DNA from: SIG603 sp044432645
GTDB taxonomy: Bacteria; Bacillota; Clostridia; Oscillospirales; Acutalibacteraceae
DNA length: 64,000 nucleotides
Assembly: GCA_044432645.1 (NCBI GenBank)
Contig: JAWXUM010000003.1
Location: forward strand, 62,001-126,000
Reading direction: 5' to 3'
The notes beneath the pieces were generated by a model. That model did not search any database and was not told the origin of the DNA. It worked only from the letters and a program-made list of their open reading frames with translations. The position numbers and the translations under genes were made by a program. Below are positions 53,030 through 62,042 of this stretch, one piece after another. Positions within the stretch are counted from its first letter, which is position 1. Every line of letters begins with the position of its first letter.

Positions 53030-53198
53030 AATCGTAATTCCTTTTTTTATATTATTGGTTAAATAAATTTATAATATAATTTACCATAAATTGTAAAATA
53101 AAAACATATTGATCTAATTTAAAAATAAAATCAATTAATTTATTCTAACATGAAATCTTAATTTAGTCAATTTAAAAATATGTTTTAAAAAAACAAAT

Positions 53199-53249
53199 AA
53201 ACCACTATAACTAGTTTGGATTTTAAATTTCAAACTATTATAGTGGTTT
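53199..53249 (-). terminator. Strong terminator after the ABC/adaptor operon
   Basis: A 19-bp stem with one bulged base, AAACCACTATAA...AGTTTG (53199-53218) and CAAACTA...GTGGTTT (53231-53249), followed on the minus strand by TTTATTTG and a run of T. Confidence 0.85.
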
Positions 53250-53261
53250 TAATTCATGACA

Positions 53262-54152
53262 CTACGGTTTTTCTATAATTATTTTACCGTCTACTAGTTC
53301 CAATTTTACCTTATTGCCTGTTACTCCCATTTCTTTTAGCATTTCTGCTGGAATTTGAACCCTGCCAGCTTTGTCTAGCACAGCTAGTTCTTCTTGCACA
53401 TGTTCTTCTTGTTCGTCTAATTCTGCCAAGTCACCTACTTTGCTTAAATCAGCCTTTACTACTCTAAACTCACTACTAGTTTTACCGTCCCTAATTGAAA
53501 CTACTCTTTCAACTTGTTTGGCTAGTGACCTGTCGTGAGTTACGATTACTATAGTAAGTCCTAATTCCTTATTTAACTGTCTGAATATTTGCAAAATATG
53601 ATTACTTGTTTTAATGTCAACCGAACCTGTTGGTTCGTCTGCTAGCAAGATTTTAGGGTTATTGGCTAGTGCTAATGCGATTGCTATACGTTGTTGCTCG
53701 CCACCTGACAGCTGATTTAGGTAATGGTCTTTACGGTGTGACATACCTACAAGTTCTAAAAGTTTTAAGGCTCTTTGCAACTTATCTTTTGAATCGCCAA
53801 AATACATAGGTACTTGTATATTTTGAATTGCAGTTAGATAAGGTATTAAATTTCTAGCATTGTTTTGCCAAACAAAGCCTACTGTAGAACGTTTATACTC
53901 AACTAATTCTTTTTCGCTTAACTTAAATAAATCTTTACCGTCGACAAACAAGCTACCCGCTGACGGCTTATCAAGTCCACCTATCATGTTTAAAAATGTT
54001 GATTTACCAGAACCACTATTTCCGATTATCGCCATTATTTCGCCTTTTTCAACGCTTAATTCCAAACCTTGCAAAGCTAAAACTTCTATGTCGGTGGTTT
54101 TGTAAATTTTAACAAGATTTTCGCACTGAATTATTGGCATGTTTTCATCCAT
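53262..54152 (-). CDS. MacB/LolD-type ABC ATPase fused to a C-terminal AbrB-like domain
   Basis: Residues ~6-225 are an ABC ATPase: GNSGSGKST, QLSGGEQQRIAIA, ILLADEPTGSVD and TIVIVTHD. A Glu-rich linker (~235-250) leads to ~45 residues, AVLDKAGRVQIPAEML...VDGKIIIEKP, which match the SpoVT/AbrB swapped-hairpin DNA-binding fold. The fusion suggests a link between transport and gene control, or reuse of the fold for dimerisation. Last gene of the efflux operon; it overlaps the other ATPase gene by 8 nt. The ATPase call is firm, the AbrB call good by motif. Confidence 0.88.
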   Translation of the reverse strand: MDENMPIIQCENLVKIYKTTDIEVLALQGLELSVEKGEIMAIIGNSGSGKSTFLNMIGGLDKPSAGSLFVDGKDLFKLSEKELVEYKRSTVGFVWQNNARNLIPYLTAIQNIQVPMYFGDSKDKLQRALKLLELVGMSHRKDHYLNQLSGGEQQRIAIALALANNPKILLADEPTGSVDIKTSNHILQIFRQLNKELGLTIVIVTHDRSLAKQVERVVSIRDGKTSSEFRVVKADLSKVGDLAELDEQEEHVQEELAVLDKAGRVQIPAEMLKEMGVTGNKVKLELVDGKIIIEKP

Positions 54153-54822
54153 TTACAATTTCACCGTCCTCTAGTTCAAAAACTTCGTCGCCTATGTCCA
54201 TAAGCTCTGTGTCGTGGGTTGTCATAACTACTGTTATGCCATGGTTTTGGCATAAATCTTTAAATATTTTCATAACCTGCAAACTTGTTAATGTATCAAG
54301 CTCAGCTGTTGGTTCATCTGCAAAAAGCACTTTAGGCTCATGAACTATAGCTCTTGCAATAGCTACACGTTGTTGTTCACCACCTGAAAGCTCTTGTGGC
54401 ATATGGTTCATTCTTGAACCTAGTCCCACCATAGTCAAACATTCGGTTACTCTTTTTTTCATATCGCCTTTGTATTTAGCAAGCCTTAGGGCGAACTCGA
54501 CATTTTCGTAAGCTGTCATTATAGGGATAAGTGCAACTGACTGAAATATAAATCCAATATGATTGCGTCTAAGCTGTCCACATTTTTCATCGCTAAGCTT
54601 TGTTAAATCTACATCATCAAAGCTTATTTCGCCACTGGTTGCTTGGTCTAAAGCTGCTAAAATATTCATGAGTGTAGTTTTGCCAGAACCTGAACGACCT
54701 TTTAAAATGCTTAACTTGCCTGTTTGAATTTTAAGGCTTATACCTTTCAAAGCGTAAAACTCATCGCCACCTGCTATAGGAAAGGCTCTTTTAATATCTT
54801 TAGTTTTAATAATATAATCCAT
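54145..54822 (-). CDS. MacB/LolD-type ABC ATPase
   Basis: A 225-residue single-domain ATPase: GRSGSGKTT (~39-47), ELSGGEQQRVAIARA, VLFADEPTAELD, MTTHDTELM. This group powers FtsX-like permeases. It lies between the permease and the second, AbrB-tailed ATPase; two different ATPases beside one permease suggest a heterodimer. GGAGGG precedes the ATG. Confidence 0.93.
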   Translation of the reverse strand: MDYIIKTKDIKRAFPIAGGDEFYALKGISLKIQTGKLSILKGRSGSGKTTLMNILAALDQATSGEISFDDVDLTKLSDEKCGQLRRNHIGFIFQSVALIPIMTAYENVEFALRLAKYKGDMKKRVTECLTMVGLGSRMNHMPQELSGGEQQRVAIARAIVHEPKVLFADEPTAELDTLTSLQVMKIFKDLCQNHGITVVMTTHDTELMDIGDEVFELEDGEIVNG

Positions 54823-54833
54823 AAAAGCCCTCC

Positions 54834-57647
54834 TTAATCTTCGCCAAGTTTTAAAGCTTGTGTTATTTTTAGTTTAGAAATCATAGTCCATAGCACTATC
54901 ATACAAACAACTATCATAAGTGCGACTATAGTGAATATTTTTAGGTTATCGCTTAAATTAGATATTACGTTAAGTGGCAAGGCATGGTCTGCTGAAGTAT
55001 AGGTTATTTCAACAAGTGGTACGTATAGTTTTGAGGCTATAAAGCCTGTTACCGTGCCTACTATTATAGCGTAACCTGACACACAAAGTTGCTCGTTTCC
55101 AAGCATTTGTAGTATCTCTTTCATTGACATACCCATAGCCCTAAATATACCAAATTGAAGTTGTCTTGACATCATAGACAGTATCCAGTATATTAAAAAT
55201 CCTACCGTACAAAGCACCAGTACCGTTATAAATCCTACCGTTAATATACCGTTTGTGCCTTGGAAAATTGGGTCATTTTTTTGTTCTGTTACCAGTGCTG
55301 ATGCGTCATCAAAAGTACTAAACTCTAGATTGTATTCAGTAGCAAAGTCATAAATTGGCTGAGTGCTATCTTCCATATCAAACCAAATTTCATAAGGAAT
55401 TACCCCCATATATGACTGTAATTGTGACAGATTGGCAACTATTAAATAATTATTTATCTCTTTTATTGTACTATCACCAGCTACAGAAGTTGTTACTGAA
55501 TTATATGAAGGCCAATAATCTATAAACGCATATATTGTACCTCTTATTTGTTCTTTAGTAGTTTCGTTGTAATATGTAACTGTGTCGCCTACCTCAAAAC
55601 CACCCTCGGTTTTAGCGTTGGAAGACATTAATATAGCCTCTGAATTTTGTGAAATTGCATTTAAATACTCATACCAATGGTATGGAAGCAAATCTTCGTC
55701 AAACCATGCTGTTACACCAAATTCGTCAGTTTCTATACCCATAACGGTAACGTTGTCCAGCGCTCCATCATCGTATTTTAACATAAATTGGTCACTACTA
55801 TAAACTTTGGTGTAGTTTTCAACTCCCTCAATTTGGGAATACTTGGCAAAATCTGGCTCTGTGTAAACTAATTCTGTCATGCCAGTTGTATCTTCCGCTA
55901 CTGAATCGGAATTGTCTGCCCAAACTTCTTGAACAACAACATCTGCACCAATGTCGTAGTAAATTCCGTCTTCTTCATTTGAATTTATTGTTCTAGCTGT
56001 TATAGAATTAAAAATACCTATAGAAATAGTTAAAATTAGGAAAACCATAATAAAACCTTGGTTATCCTTAGCTCCTATAACTCGTCTAAATGAAACATAA
56101 GCTGACGGGCTCCACCTACGTTTTCCAATAAAAAATATAAGTTTCATAAGCCAAGGAAAAATTCTAAGAGCTAAAAGTGAAACACCTATAATGAAAACTG
56201 ATGAATAGATAAATATTGTAGGGTCTAAATTTTCACCCAAAGCAACTTGTTGCATAAACCACTCTTTTTGGTTCTCAACTGAATACCAACCGTAAAGTGC
56301 AATTGCTATTAAAACAAGGTCGACTCCAAGTTTTTCCCATAATTTAAGGTTAAATCTTTGTTGTTTTTTTCGTTTTGCCATAACTATACCAACATTAGCA
56401 TGCTTAAACACAGGTAAAACCATAGTAACAACAGAGAAAACTGCCGCCAAAAGTGAATATATTACAGCTTTGTATCCTATAACAGCTGGCAAACTTGAGC
56501 GATTTACAAACTCTAAAAATGCATTTGATGAACCTAAAACTTGACATAAAATATAACCAAATGGTATGCCTACAATTAAACTTAAGCTGCTTATCATGGT
56601 ACTTTGTATTAGATATATAGAAATAATTTGTTTTTTACTAGCTCCACGGCTTTTAAAAATAGCTATTTCAGATTGTTCCATTTCTAAAATTTGTCGTGAA
56701 ACCATATATATAAATGCTGCTAATAAGATGAAAATTGGCACTTGTAACACAAGCAATGTTACATTTAAGTGTGATTTTTCATCGACATGCTCAGTTAAAA
56801 TATCTGAGAAATTCATAGAATACCATGAACTGTTCATGTCATCAAGAACATCTGCATATTCTTCTGTAACTTCTATAATATTTTCTACATTAGTTGTTTT
56901 AATATCTGTAAAATCTAACTGTGTTGTTATCATAACTGACATAGAATTAGTTGTGGTTTCACCGATAAACAATTCTTCAAAGACAGATTGCGACATAAAC
57001 ACGTCCTCTCTGTAAGCGCTTGGTGTAATTACCCAGTAAATATCGCTTGAGCTAGAATTTTCGTAAACTCCTTTAATTGTTATCTTATAAGGAACGTTGT
57101 TTGCGTCGGTTAAATTAGTTAGCGTGTATGTTTCGCCAACTAAAAGCTCTGTTGACATAAGCATTGACTCGCTTATTATAACACCTATTGAACCGTCTTC
57201 CTCTAGAGTATCGCTATACATTTCTCCTGTTATTATATTAACATGTTCTTGCATATTACTTAAAAAACTAACATTGATTTTTTCGTAATCGTCGTCTTCA
57301 TTTTCTAGGTCAGCTTGAATAGATTTTATTTGAAATCTAGCAATTACGTCCATTTCATCGACACCAACTTCATCGCTAAAACTATACATCAGTTCTTCTA
57401 AACTAGCTAAATCTTCCATGCTTGATGAACTGTTTTTAGACAAACTAGTACCGGCTGAAAAATTACCTGTATATTTATTTTCTTCGACTAAATAATCACT
57501 AAGCTGTGTATCTAGACTATTTTGCAAAACTGCTTGCGAATAAATTGGTGTTGCTGCTACTATACCAATTAACAAAATATTGCCTATGACAAGGCTTAGT
57601 ATCATCCATTTTTTACTTAATATTTTCTGTAAAACAAATTTAAACAA
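54834..57647 (-). CDS. Large FtsX-like ABC permease
   Basis: A 937-residue membrane protein with an N-terminal segment (~14-36), a large external domain (~37-290), a membrane cluster (~295-420, 460-500), a second external domain and a terminal cluster (~800-930) ending in ISKLKITQALKLGED. This is the duplicated FtsX arrangement of type VII ABC systems that act on envelope substrates rather than carry them through the membrane. The start is TTG at 57647 behind AGGGGTGAGG. It is co-transcribed with three adaptor genes and two ATPases. Confidence 0.9.
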   Translation of the reverse strand: MFKFVLQKILSKKWMILSLVIGNILLIGIVAATPIYSQAVLQNSLDTQLSDYLVEENKYTGNFSAGTSLSKNSSSSMEDLASLEELMYSFSDEVGVDEMDVIARFQIKSIQADLENEDDDYEKINVSFLSNMQEHVNIITGEMYSDTLEEDGSIGVIISESMLMSTELLVGETYTLTNLTDANNVPYKITIKGVYENSSSSDIYWVITPSAYREDVFMSQSVFEELFIGETTTNSMSVMITTQLDFTDIKTTNVENIIEVTEEYADVLDDMNSSWYSMNFSDILTEHVDEKSHLNVTLLVLQVPIFILLAAFIYMVSRQILEMEQSEIAIFKSRGASKKQIISIYLIQSTMISSLSLIVGIPFGYILCQVLGSSNAFLEFVNRSSLPAVIGYKAVIYSLLAAVFSVVTMVLPVFKHANVGIVMAKRKKQQRFNLKLWEKLGVDLVLIAIALYGWYSVENQKEWFMQQVALGENLDPTIFIYSSVFIIGVSLLALRIFPWLMKLIFFIGKRRWSPSAYVSFRRVIGAKDNQGFIMVFLILTISIGIFNSITARTINSNEEDGIYYDIGADVVVQEVWADNSDSVAEDTTGMTELVYTEPDFAKYSQIEGVENYTKVYSSDQFMLKYDDGALDNVTVMGIETDEFGVTAWFDEDLLPYHWYEYLNAISQNSEAILMSSNAKTEGGFEVGDTVTYYNETTKEQIRGTIYAFIDYWPSYNSVTTSVAGDSTIKEINNYLIVANLSQLQSYMGVIPYEIWFDMEDSTQPIYDFATEYNLEFSTFDDASALVTEQKNDPIFQGTNGILTVGFITVLVLCTVGFLIYWILSMMSRQLQFGIFRAMGMSMKEILQMLGNEQLCVSGYAIIVGTVTGFIASKLYVPLVEITYTSADHALPLNVISNLSDNLKIFTIVALMIVVCMIVLWTMISKLKITQALKLGED

Positions 57648-57657
57648 AACCTCACCC

Positions 57658-58764
57658 CTATTCTATAACAACTATTTGTTCTTGTGTTAACCCGTCTTCG
57701 ATGCAATAGTAATCATTATTACTATAAATTGTGGATATATACCTTTTTTTCAAAATTCCATCTTCTAAAACATTTACATAATATGAACCGTCGTACTTTG
57801 TAACAGCGTCTTCATCAATTATCAAAACGTCTTCCAGACTAACTGTAGTAACGGTGGCTGTTGCATTTTTAATGTTAGTACTAATCTCTTCTACACTGAC
57901 ATCGCTTGACACATAATCTATTTGAATATAACTTGCAGTTTGACTTAAATCACTTGATAATATGTCAGCTGAACATATAACAGTACCTGTTAGATATATA
58001 ACATTTCCAAGATTACCTATTTCAATTTCCACTTCAGAACCCCAGTCAAAACCTGTGCCATCTGAAAGTTTAACTAAATATTCATTAACTGATGATAATG
58101 TAATAGCCTGTATTGATTGCCCTACAGTATCGCCCTCATCTAAGTCAGATATTCCAGTAATTTGCCCACTGTATGGCGCTACTAAATACTGAACTTCGCT
58201 GTCGGCGTCAAGCTGTGCAATTTCTTCTTCTAACGCTTCTATTGACCTAGTTGTTGTGTATTTGTACTGATTGTGCTCAGAAGTTAACTTTTCTATATTT
58301 AGGCTTTGTATTTCATAATCATAACTGCCTTTTTCAAGGCTTTCTAATACTGATTTTTGTGTACTTAAATTTGTGTTATATGTACTAACTGCATTTGCGT
58401 AGCTTTCTTCAAGGCTCTCTAGTTGCAATTCTTTTTGTGCTATAGTAACAGCACTTACTTCTAACACATAACTTGCAATTATGTCGCCAGATTCTATATA
58501 ATCGCCATTATCTACATAAAATTCCTGAAAAAATCCACTTTCTTCAAAATATATTTGTCTTTCATAAGCATACTGAATACTTACGCCTGTGCTTTGTGTA
58601 TCGGTGTAATCTGCAATTTCTGCTGTAGTAGTTTCGTACTCTATTTCCTCTGGAACTATTAAGCTTATATCTATAAAGTCTTCATCATCACTTGTACAAG
58701 CTGTAAATGTACACAGGCTTAAACCTAATAAGACGAATATCAATTTTTGTTTAATTTTGAACAT
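57658..58764 (-). CDS. Membrane-fusion (HlyD/MacA-like) adaptor lipoprotein
   Basis: The signal peptide ends in the lipobox TFTAC (C23). The mature protein has a half-lipoyl/barrel part (QIYFEESGFFQEFYVDNGDYIESGD, in segments), a short coiled coil (~125-190) and VAPYSGQITGISDLDEGDTV, the second lipoyl half. MacA-like adaptors connect FtsX-type pumps to other envelope parts. It overlaps the upstream adaptor gene by 14 nt. Third of three adaptors in the operon. Confidence 0.85.
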   Translation of the reverse strand: MFKIKQKLIFVLLGLSLCTFTACTSDDEDFIDISLIVPEEIEYETTTAEIADYTDTQSTGVSIQYAYERQIYFEESGFFQEFYVDNGDYIESGDIIASYVLEVSAVTIAQKELQLESLEESYANAVSTYNTNLSTQKSVLESLEKGSYDYEIQSLNIEKLTSEHNQYKYTTTRSIEALEEEIAQLDADSEVQYLVAPYSGQITGISDLDEGDTVGQSIQAITLSSVNEYLVKLSDGTGFDWGSEVEIEIGNLGNVIYLTGTVICSADILSSDLSQTASYIQIDYVSSDVSVEEISTNIKNATATVTTVSLEDVLIIDEDAVTKYDGSYYVNVLEDGILKKRYISTIYSNNDYYCIEDGLTQEQIVVIE

Positions 58765-60136
58765 AAATTATATCCCCTTCCTGTAAGCCTTCTGTTATTT
58801 GTATGTAAGAGTCATTTGAAAGTCCTTGTGTTACATCAGTTTTAATTAGCTCACCGTCTTCAACAATGTAAACATAATAACCTGAATAACCTGAACCGTA
58901 CACTGCGTTTACTGGCACCCTTAAAACATCTTCTGTAATTTGAGTGTATATTTCCAAGTTGACAAAATCACCAGCTTCTACACTTGTACTATCACCTACA
59001 AAGTTAAATGTAGATGTTACCTCTACACCAGCATAAGTTAAAGCTATATATTCTGATGTTTCAATTGGTACATATTCAAGTTCATATTCCTGCTCACCAA
59101 TTACTCCGACAACTTTTAGTGCAGTATCTATCGCTCGGCTTCCTATATATTCTGTGTTAACACTTATATCGTCGCTGTTTGCTATACAAATAACTGTTTC
59201 GTAAGCCTTAACACTGTCACCAGCTAACAGATTTTCAAAATATACAACTGTTCCACTAAACGGAGCTACTAAAACATTGTTTACTACTGAATTTTCCAAA
59301 GCTTCTAGTGATGTATTAAGCTGACTTAACTCTAAACTTTGAGTTTCTTTAGCTTGTGACACATTCATTTGTGCTGTTTCTACATTAGCTTTCTCCTGTG
59401 CTAATTGACTGTCTGTTACTTCACTTACAGTTGGCACTTCCACCTCTGGAACTATTATTTCTATATTTGCAATTTCTTCTTCTAGTTCTGCTATTTGCTC
59501 TTCTAGGTTAATTTCTTCTTGGATTTCTTCTGATATTTCAGTTTCTTGCTCTTCTTGTGTTAAACTTTCTTCAAAAACTTCTGCTTCTTGCTCAAGCTGC
59601 GCTTTTAGTTCTTCTATCTCTTGTTCTAACTGTTCTTTAAGCTCTTGAGCCTCTTGCTCTAACTGTGCTTTAAGCTCTTCAGCTTCATTTACATCTTCGT
59701 AATACTGTGCCCAAATTTCTGAGTATTCAAGAAGTTTTTCGTATTCAAGTTCAGCTATCTCTGCCTGTATTTCCAGTTGTTCGTTAGTATAGCTATATAT
59801 TTTTTCGTTGTATTCAATTTGCTCTTTTGCGCTTGCTATTTCCTCTTCTAGCTGACTTGTGTCAATTTCCAGAAGTATGTCACCCTCTTGAACATCGTCA
59901 CCAAGCTTAACATAACTATTGTAAACTACGCCTGAACTTTCATACATTAACTCTTCTACATAAGGCTTTACAACAGCTTCGTAACTTGTTTTGGAAATTA
60001 TATCTCCTACTTCTACAACTGCAGTATCCATAACTACTCCAACAGGCTCTAATAGCTCTGGCGCTTCTTGTGCGCTACATGAAACAAGCGAAAAAGTGCA
60101 TACGCTTGCCATTAATATACATAATAACTTTTTCAA
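58751..60136 (-). CDS. Membrane-fusion adaptor lipoprotein with long hendecad coiled coil
   Basis: Lipobox LVSC with C20. Half-lipoyl motifs YNSYVKLGDDVQEGDILLEID and VLVAPFSGTVVYFENLLAGDSV flank a long Glu-rich coiled coil (~105-285) that includes three 11-residue units of ELKAQLEQEA type. The start is TTG at 60136, following a GGGGTGGG stretch; an ATG start is absent nearby. The hairpin is longer than in the two sister adaptors, which may set the reach of the complex across the thick wall. Confidence 0.85.
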   Translation of the reverse strand: MKKLLCILMASVCTFSLVSCSAQEAPELLEPVGVVMDTAVVEVGDIISKTSYEAVVKPYVEELMYESSGVVYNSYVKLGDDVQEGDILLEIDTSQLEEEIASAKEQIEYNEKIYSYTNEQLEIQAEIAELEYEKLLEYSEIWAQYYEDVNEAEELKAQLEQEAQELKEQLEQEIEELKAQLEQEAEVFEESLTQEEQETEISEEIQEEINLEEQIAELEEEIANIEIIVPEVEVPTVSEVTDSQLAQEKANVETAQMNVSQAKETQSLELSQLNTSLEALENSVVNNVLVAPFSGTVVYFENLLAGDSVKAYETVICIANSDDISVNTEYIGSRAIDTALKVVGVIGEQEYELEYVPIETSEYIALTYAGVEVTSTFNFVGDSTSVEAGDFVNLEIYTQITEDVLRVPVNAVYGSGYSGYYVYIVEDGELIKTDVTQGLSNDSYIQITEGLQEGDIIYVQN

Positions 60137-60137
60137 A

Positions 60138-61217
60138 CTAATCCCACCCCACTATTATCACGTCGCCTTCTTCTACACCACTAATGATTTCAACATAGCC
60201 GTCAGATTCTGCGCCAATTTCTACATATTTAAAACCTCTAACACCGTCTTCGTTTAAGTAATAGACAATATCTTGCCCTTTCGACTGCTTAATTGCATCT
60301 TCTGTTAAATATAATACGTCTAAATAAGCTTCATAAACAACCTGAATATATCCTTTGTCGCCGTTACTAAGCGCTACTTGAACATCGTCAAGTTCTATGT
60401 AATATTCGAAATCTTTTTCATCTTCGTCATACTGTGCTATAGCTACAGTTCCAGTATAATATTCACTGTTTACCTCTATTTCAATTGAATCACCAACTTC
60501 AAAAATATCGGTATATTTAGAATCAAAAACAAACATAGATGTAGCATCGTCTAAAATTTTAATAACCATGCTATCTCTGTCGCTTACATAAGTACGGTCT
60601 GTACTGCAAACATATGAAATTATTCCGTCCATTGGGGCATAAATTTGTCTTTTTGTAATTTTCTCTTCTATTTCAACGAGATTTAACTCCGCTATATATA
60701 GGTCATCTTCTATATCAGTTTTTTGACTTTCATAACTTGAAACAACTTCACTAGCTGTTTTCGCTGTCGCTAGTTCTTCGTCGCTCAAAGTTTTTAGGTA
60801 CGCAACTTGAGCCGAATACATAGTGTCAATAGTTTCTTCTATTTGTGACAATTCTAGCTCCAACTTTTCAATACTATTTTGGCAAGACAGCAGTTGAGCG
60901 TCTAAATCATCCATATTAAGCTGAGCTAACAGTTGACCTTCTTCTACAGTGTCGCCAGTTTGTACATATATTTCGTCTACAGCGTATCCGTCGACCTGAA
61001 AGTAAAGTTCTTGAGTAACAGTTGCCATATACTGCGCTGTTACTTTTCCGTCATCAACAATATCACCACGAGTTACCACTGTTGTTTCATAAGTTGTTTC
61101 TTTGTACTCAGACACAACAGGTGTTACTTGAAATTCCTGTTCTTCTGGAATTAAATTTATAACAACTACCGCCAAAGCACAAACAGCCACCAGTGCTACA
61201 GCTATTTTCAGTTTCAT
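60138..61217 (-). CDS. Membrane-fusion (HlyD-like) adaptor with N-terminal anchor
   Basis: One uncleaved or signal-type hydrophobic segment (~4-23) without lipobox. Lipoyl halves FQVDGYAVDEIYVQTGDTVEEGQLL and IYAPMDGIISYV surround a short coiled coil (~110-190), then a beta-barrel domain (VGDSIEIEVNSEYYTGTV). I start at the ATG 61217 (359 residues), 8 nt after GAGGG, rather than 61235. First gene of the operon, directly after the promoter. Confidence 0.86.
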   Translation of the reverse strand: MKLKIAVALVAVCALAVVVINLIPEEQEFQVTPVVSEYKETTYETTVVTRGDIVDDGKVTAQYMATVTQELYFQVDGYAVDEIYVQTGDTVEEGQLLAQLNMDDLDAQLLSCQNSIEKLELELSQIEETIDTMYSAQVAYLKTLSDEELATAKTASEVVSSYESQKTDIEDDLYIAELNLVEIEEKITKRQIYAPMDGIISYVCSTDRTYVSDRDSMVIKILDDATSMFVFDSKYTDIFEVGDSIEIEVNSEYYTGTVAIAQYDEDEKDFEYYIELDDVQVALSNGDKGYIQVVYEAYLDVLYLTEDAIKQSKGQDIVYYLNEDGVRGFKYVEIGAESDGYVEIISGVEEGDVIIVGWD

Positions 61218-61254
61218 TATAATCGCCCTCTTCACTTATAATTTAATTTAGATT

Positions 61255-61274
61255 ATTATACCACACTTAATGTG
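61255..61274 (-). promoter_or_regulatory. Promoter and possible operator of the ABC/adaptor operon
   Basis: On the minus strand, TATAAT (61260-61255) preceded by TGG forms an extended -10. The spacer contains the inverted repeat CACA-n5-TGTG (61262-61274), a possible repressor site. No good -35 is present (TTAAAT at best). Confidence 0.45.
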
Positions 61275-61380
61275 AAGATTTAATGAATAAATCGTTTATT
61301 TTTGAGTTTTTTTAATAAAATAGTATATTTATTTTTATAAATTTGTTGTTGTTTTAGTAAGTTTGCAATGAAATGTAAAT

Positions 61381-61437
61381 AAAAACTTCCCAACAGACTA
61401 GACTCAATACAAGAGAAAAGTTTGAAAGGAAGTTTTT
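61381..61437 (-). terminator. Possible terminator after the small lipoprotein gene
   Basis: AAAAACTTCC (61381-61390) and GGAAGTTTTT (61428-61437) can pair over a 37-nt loop; on the minus strand the stem ends in a T run. The long loop makes this tentative. Confidence 0.4.
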
Positions 61438-61464
61438 TATTATAGAAAATACATTTTTTGAATT

Positions 61465-62040
61465 TTATTCTTGATTTACTCCATAAGTTATCGCAATGAT
61501 AGTATCATCTTCGGTAAAAAAAGTCAAATATGAATTGGCAAAACTATAAGTGTATGCTACACCGTCTACAGTATAATCTGAACCTTGTAGCTCAAGAGCC
61601 ATATCAATATTCATTCCAATATAAACACCAGCATCAGTTTCGATAGTATCATCTTTTAGCGAAATAACCGAAACAAAATCTTCGTCGCCCTCTGGGTAGG
61701 TACTAATTTCAATTCCACTGTAATAGTAGATTTTATCTAAACCATCAAAAGCACAGCTTGCCGCTTCAAAATAGCTGTTTTCTTCGCCTAAATCGTCATA
61801 AACATCAGCAAAGTTTACGCCCATTTGAATATCAACACCGCCATATGTAAAAATGATATTTTCCTCATCGTCTATAGTTATATCTTCTTCATTTTCTTGT
61901 TCGATTTCATCTTCTTCGTTTTCTACATTTTCAGAAGAAGTATCTTCGTTTACATCTGTTTGTGTATCCGTGTCGCTACTGCAAGCAGTTAATGTCATAG
62001 TAAAAACTGCAATCATTGTAAACATTAATATTTTTTTCAT
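61465..62040 (-). CDS. Small acidic lipoprotein of unknown function
   Basis: A signal peptide with lipobox TLTAC (C20) is followed by an Asp/Glu/Thr-rich acidic linker (~22-65) and a ~120-residue C-terminal part beginning IIFTYGGVDIQMGVNFADVYDDLG, a shape seen in other small clostridial lipoproteins I cannot name. I start at the ATG 62040, 9 nt after AAGG; an in-frame ATG lies at 62046. It follows the SGNH and MBOAT genes closely and may share their transcript. Confidence 0.75.
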   Translation of the reverse strand: MKKILMFTMIAVFTMTLTACSSDTDTQTDVNEDTSSENVENEEDEIEQENEEDITIDDEENIIFTYGGVDIQMGVNFADVYDDLGEENSYFEAASCAFDGLDKIYYYSGIEISTYPEGDEDFVSVISLKDDTIETDAGVYIGMNIDMALELQGSDYTVDGVAYTYSFANSYLTFFTEDDTIIAITYGVNQE

Positions 62041-62042
62041 TT

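Noticed and set aside
53030..53198. Small gene or tRNA in the AT-rich gap upstream of tarI
   Set aside because: No cloverleaf, no frame of useful length and no ribosome site; it appears to be promoter DNA only.
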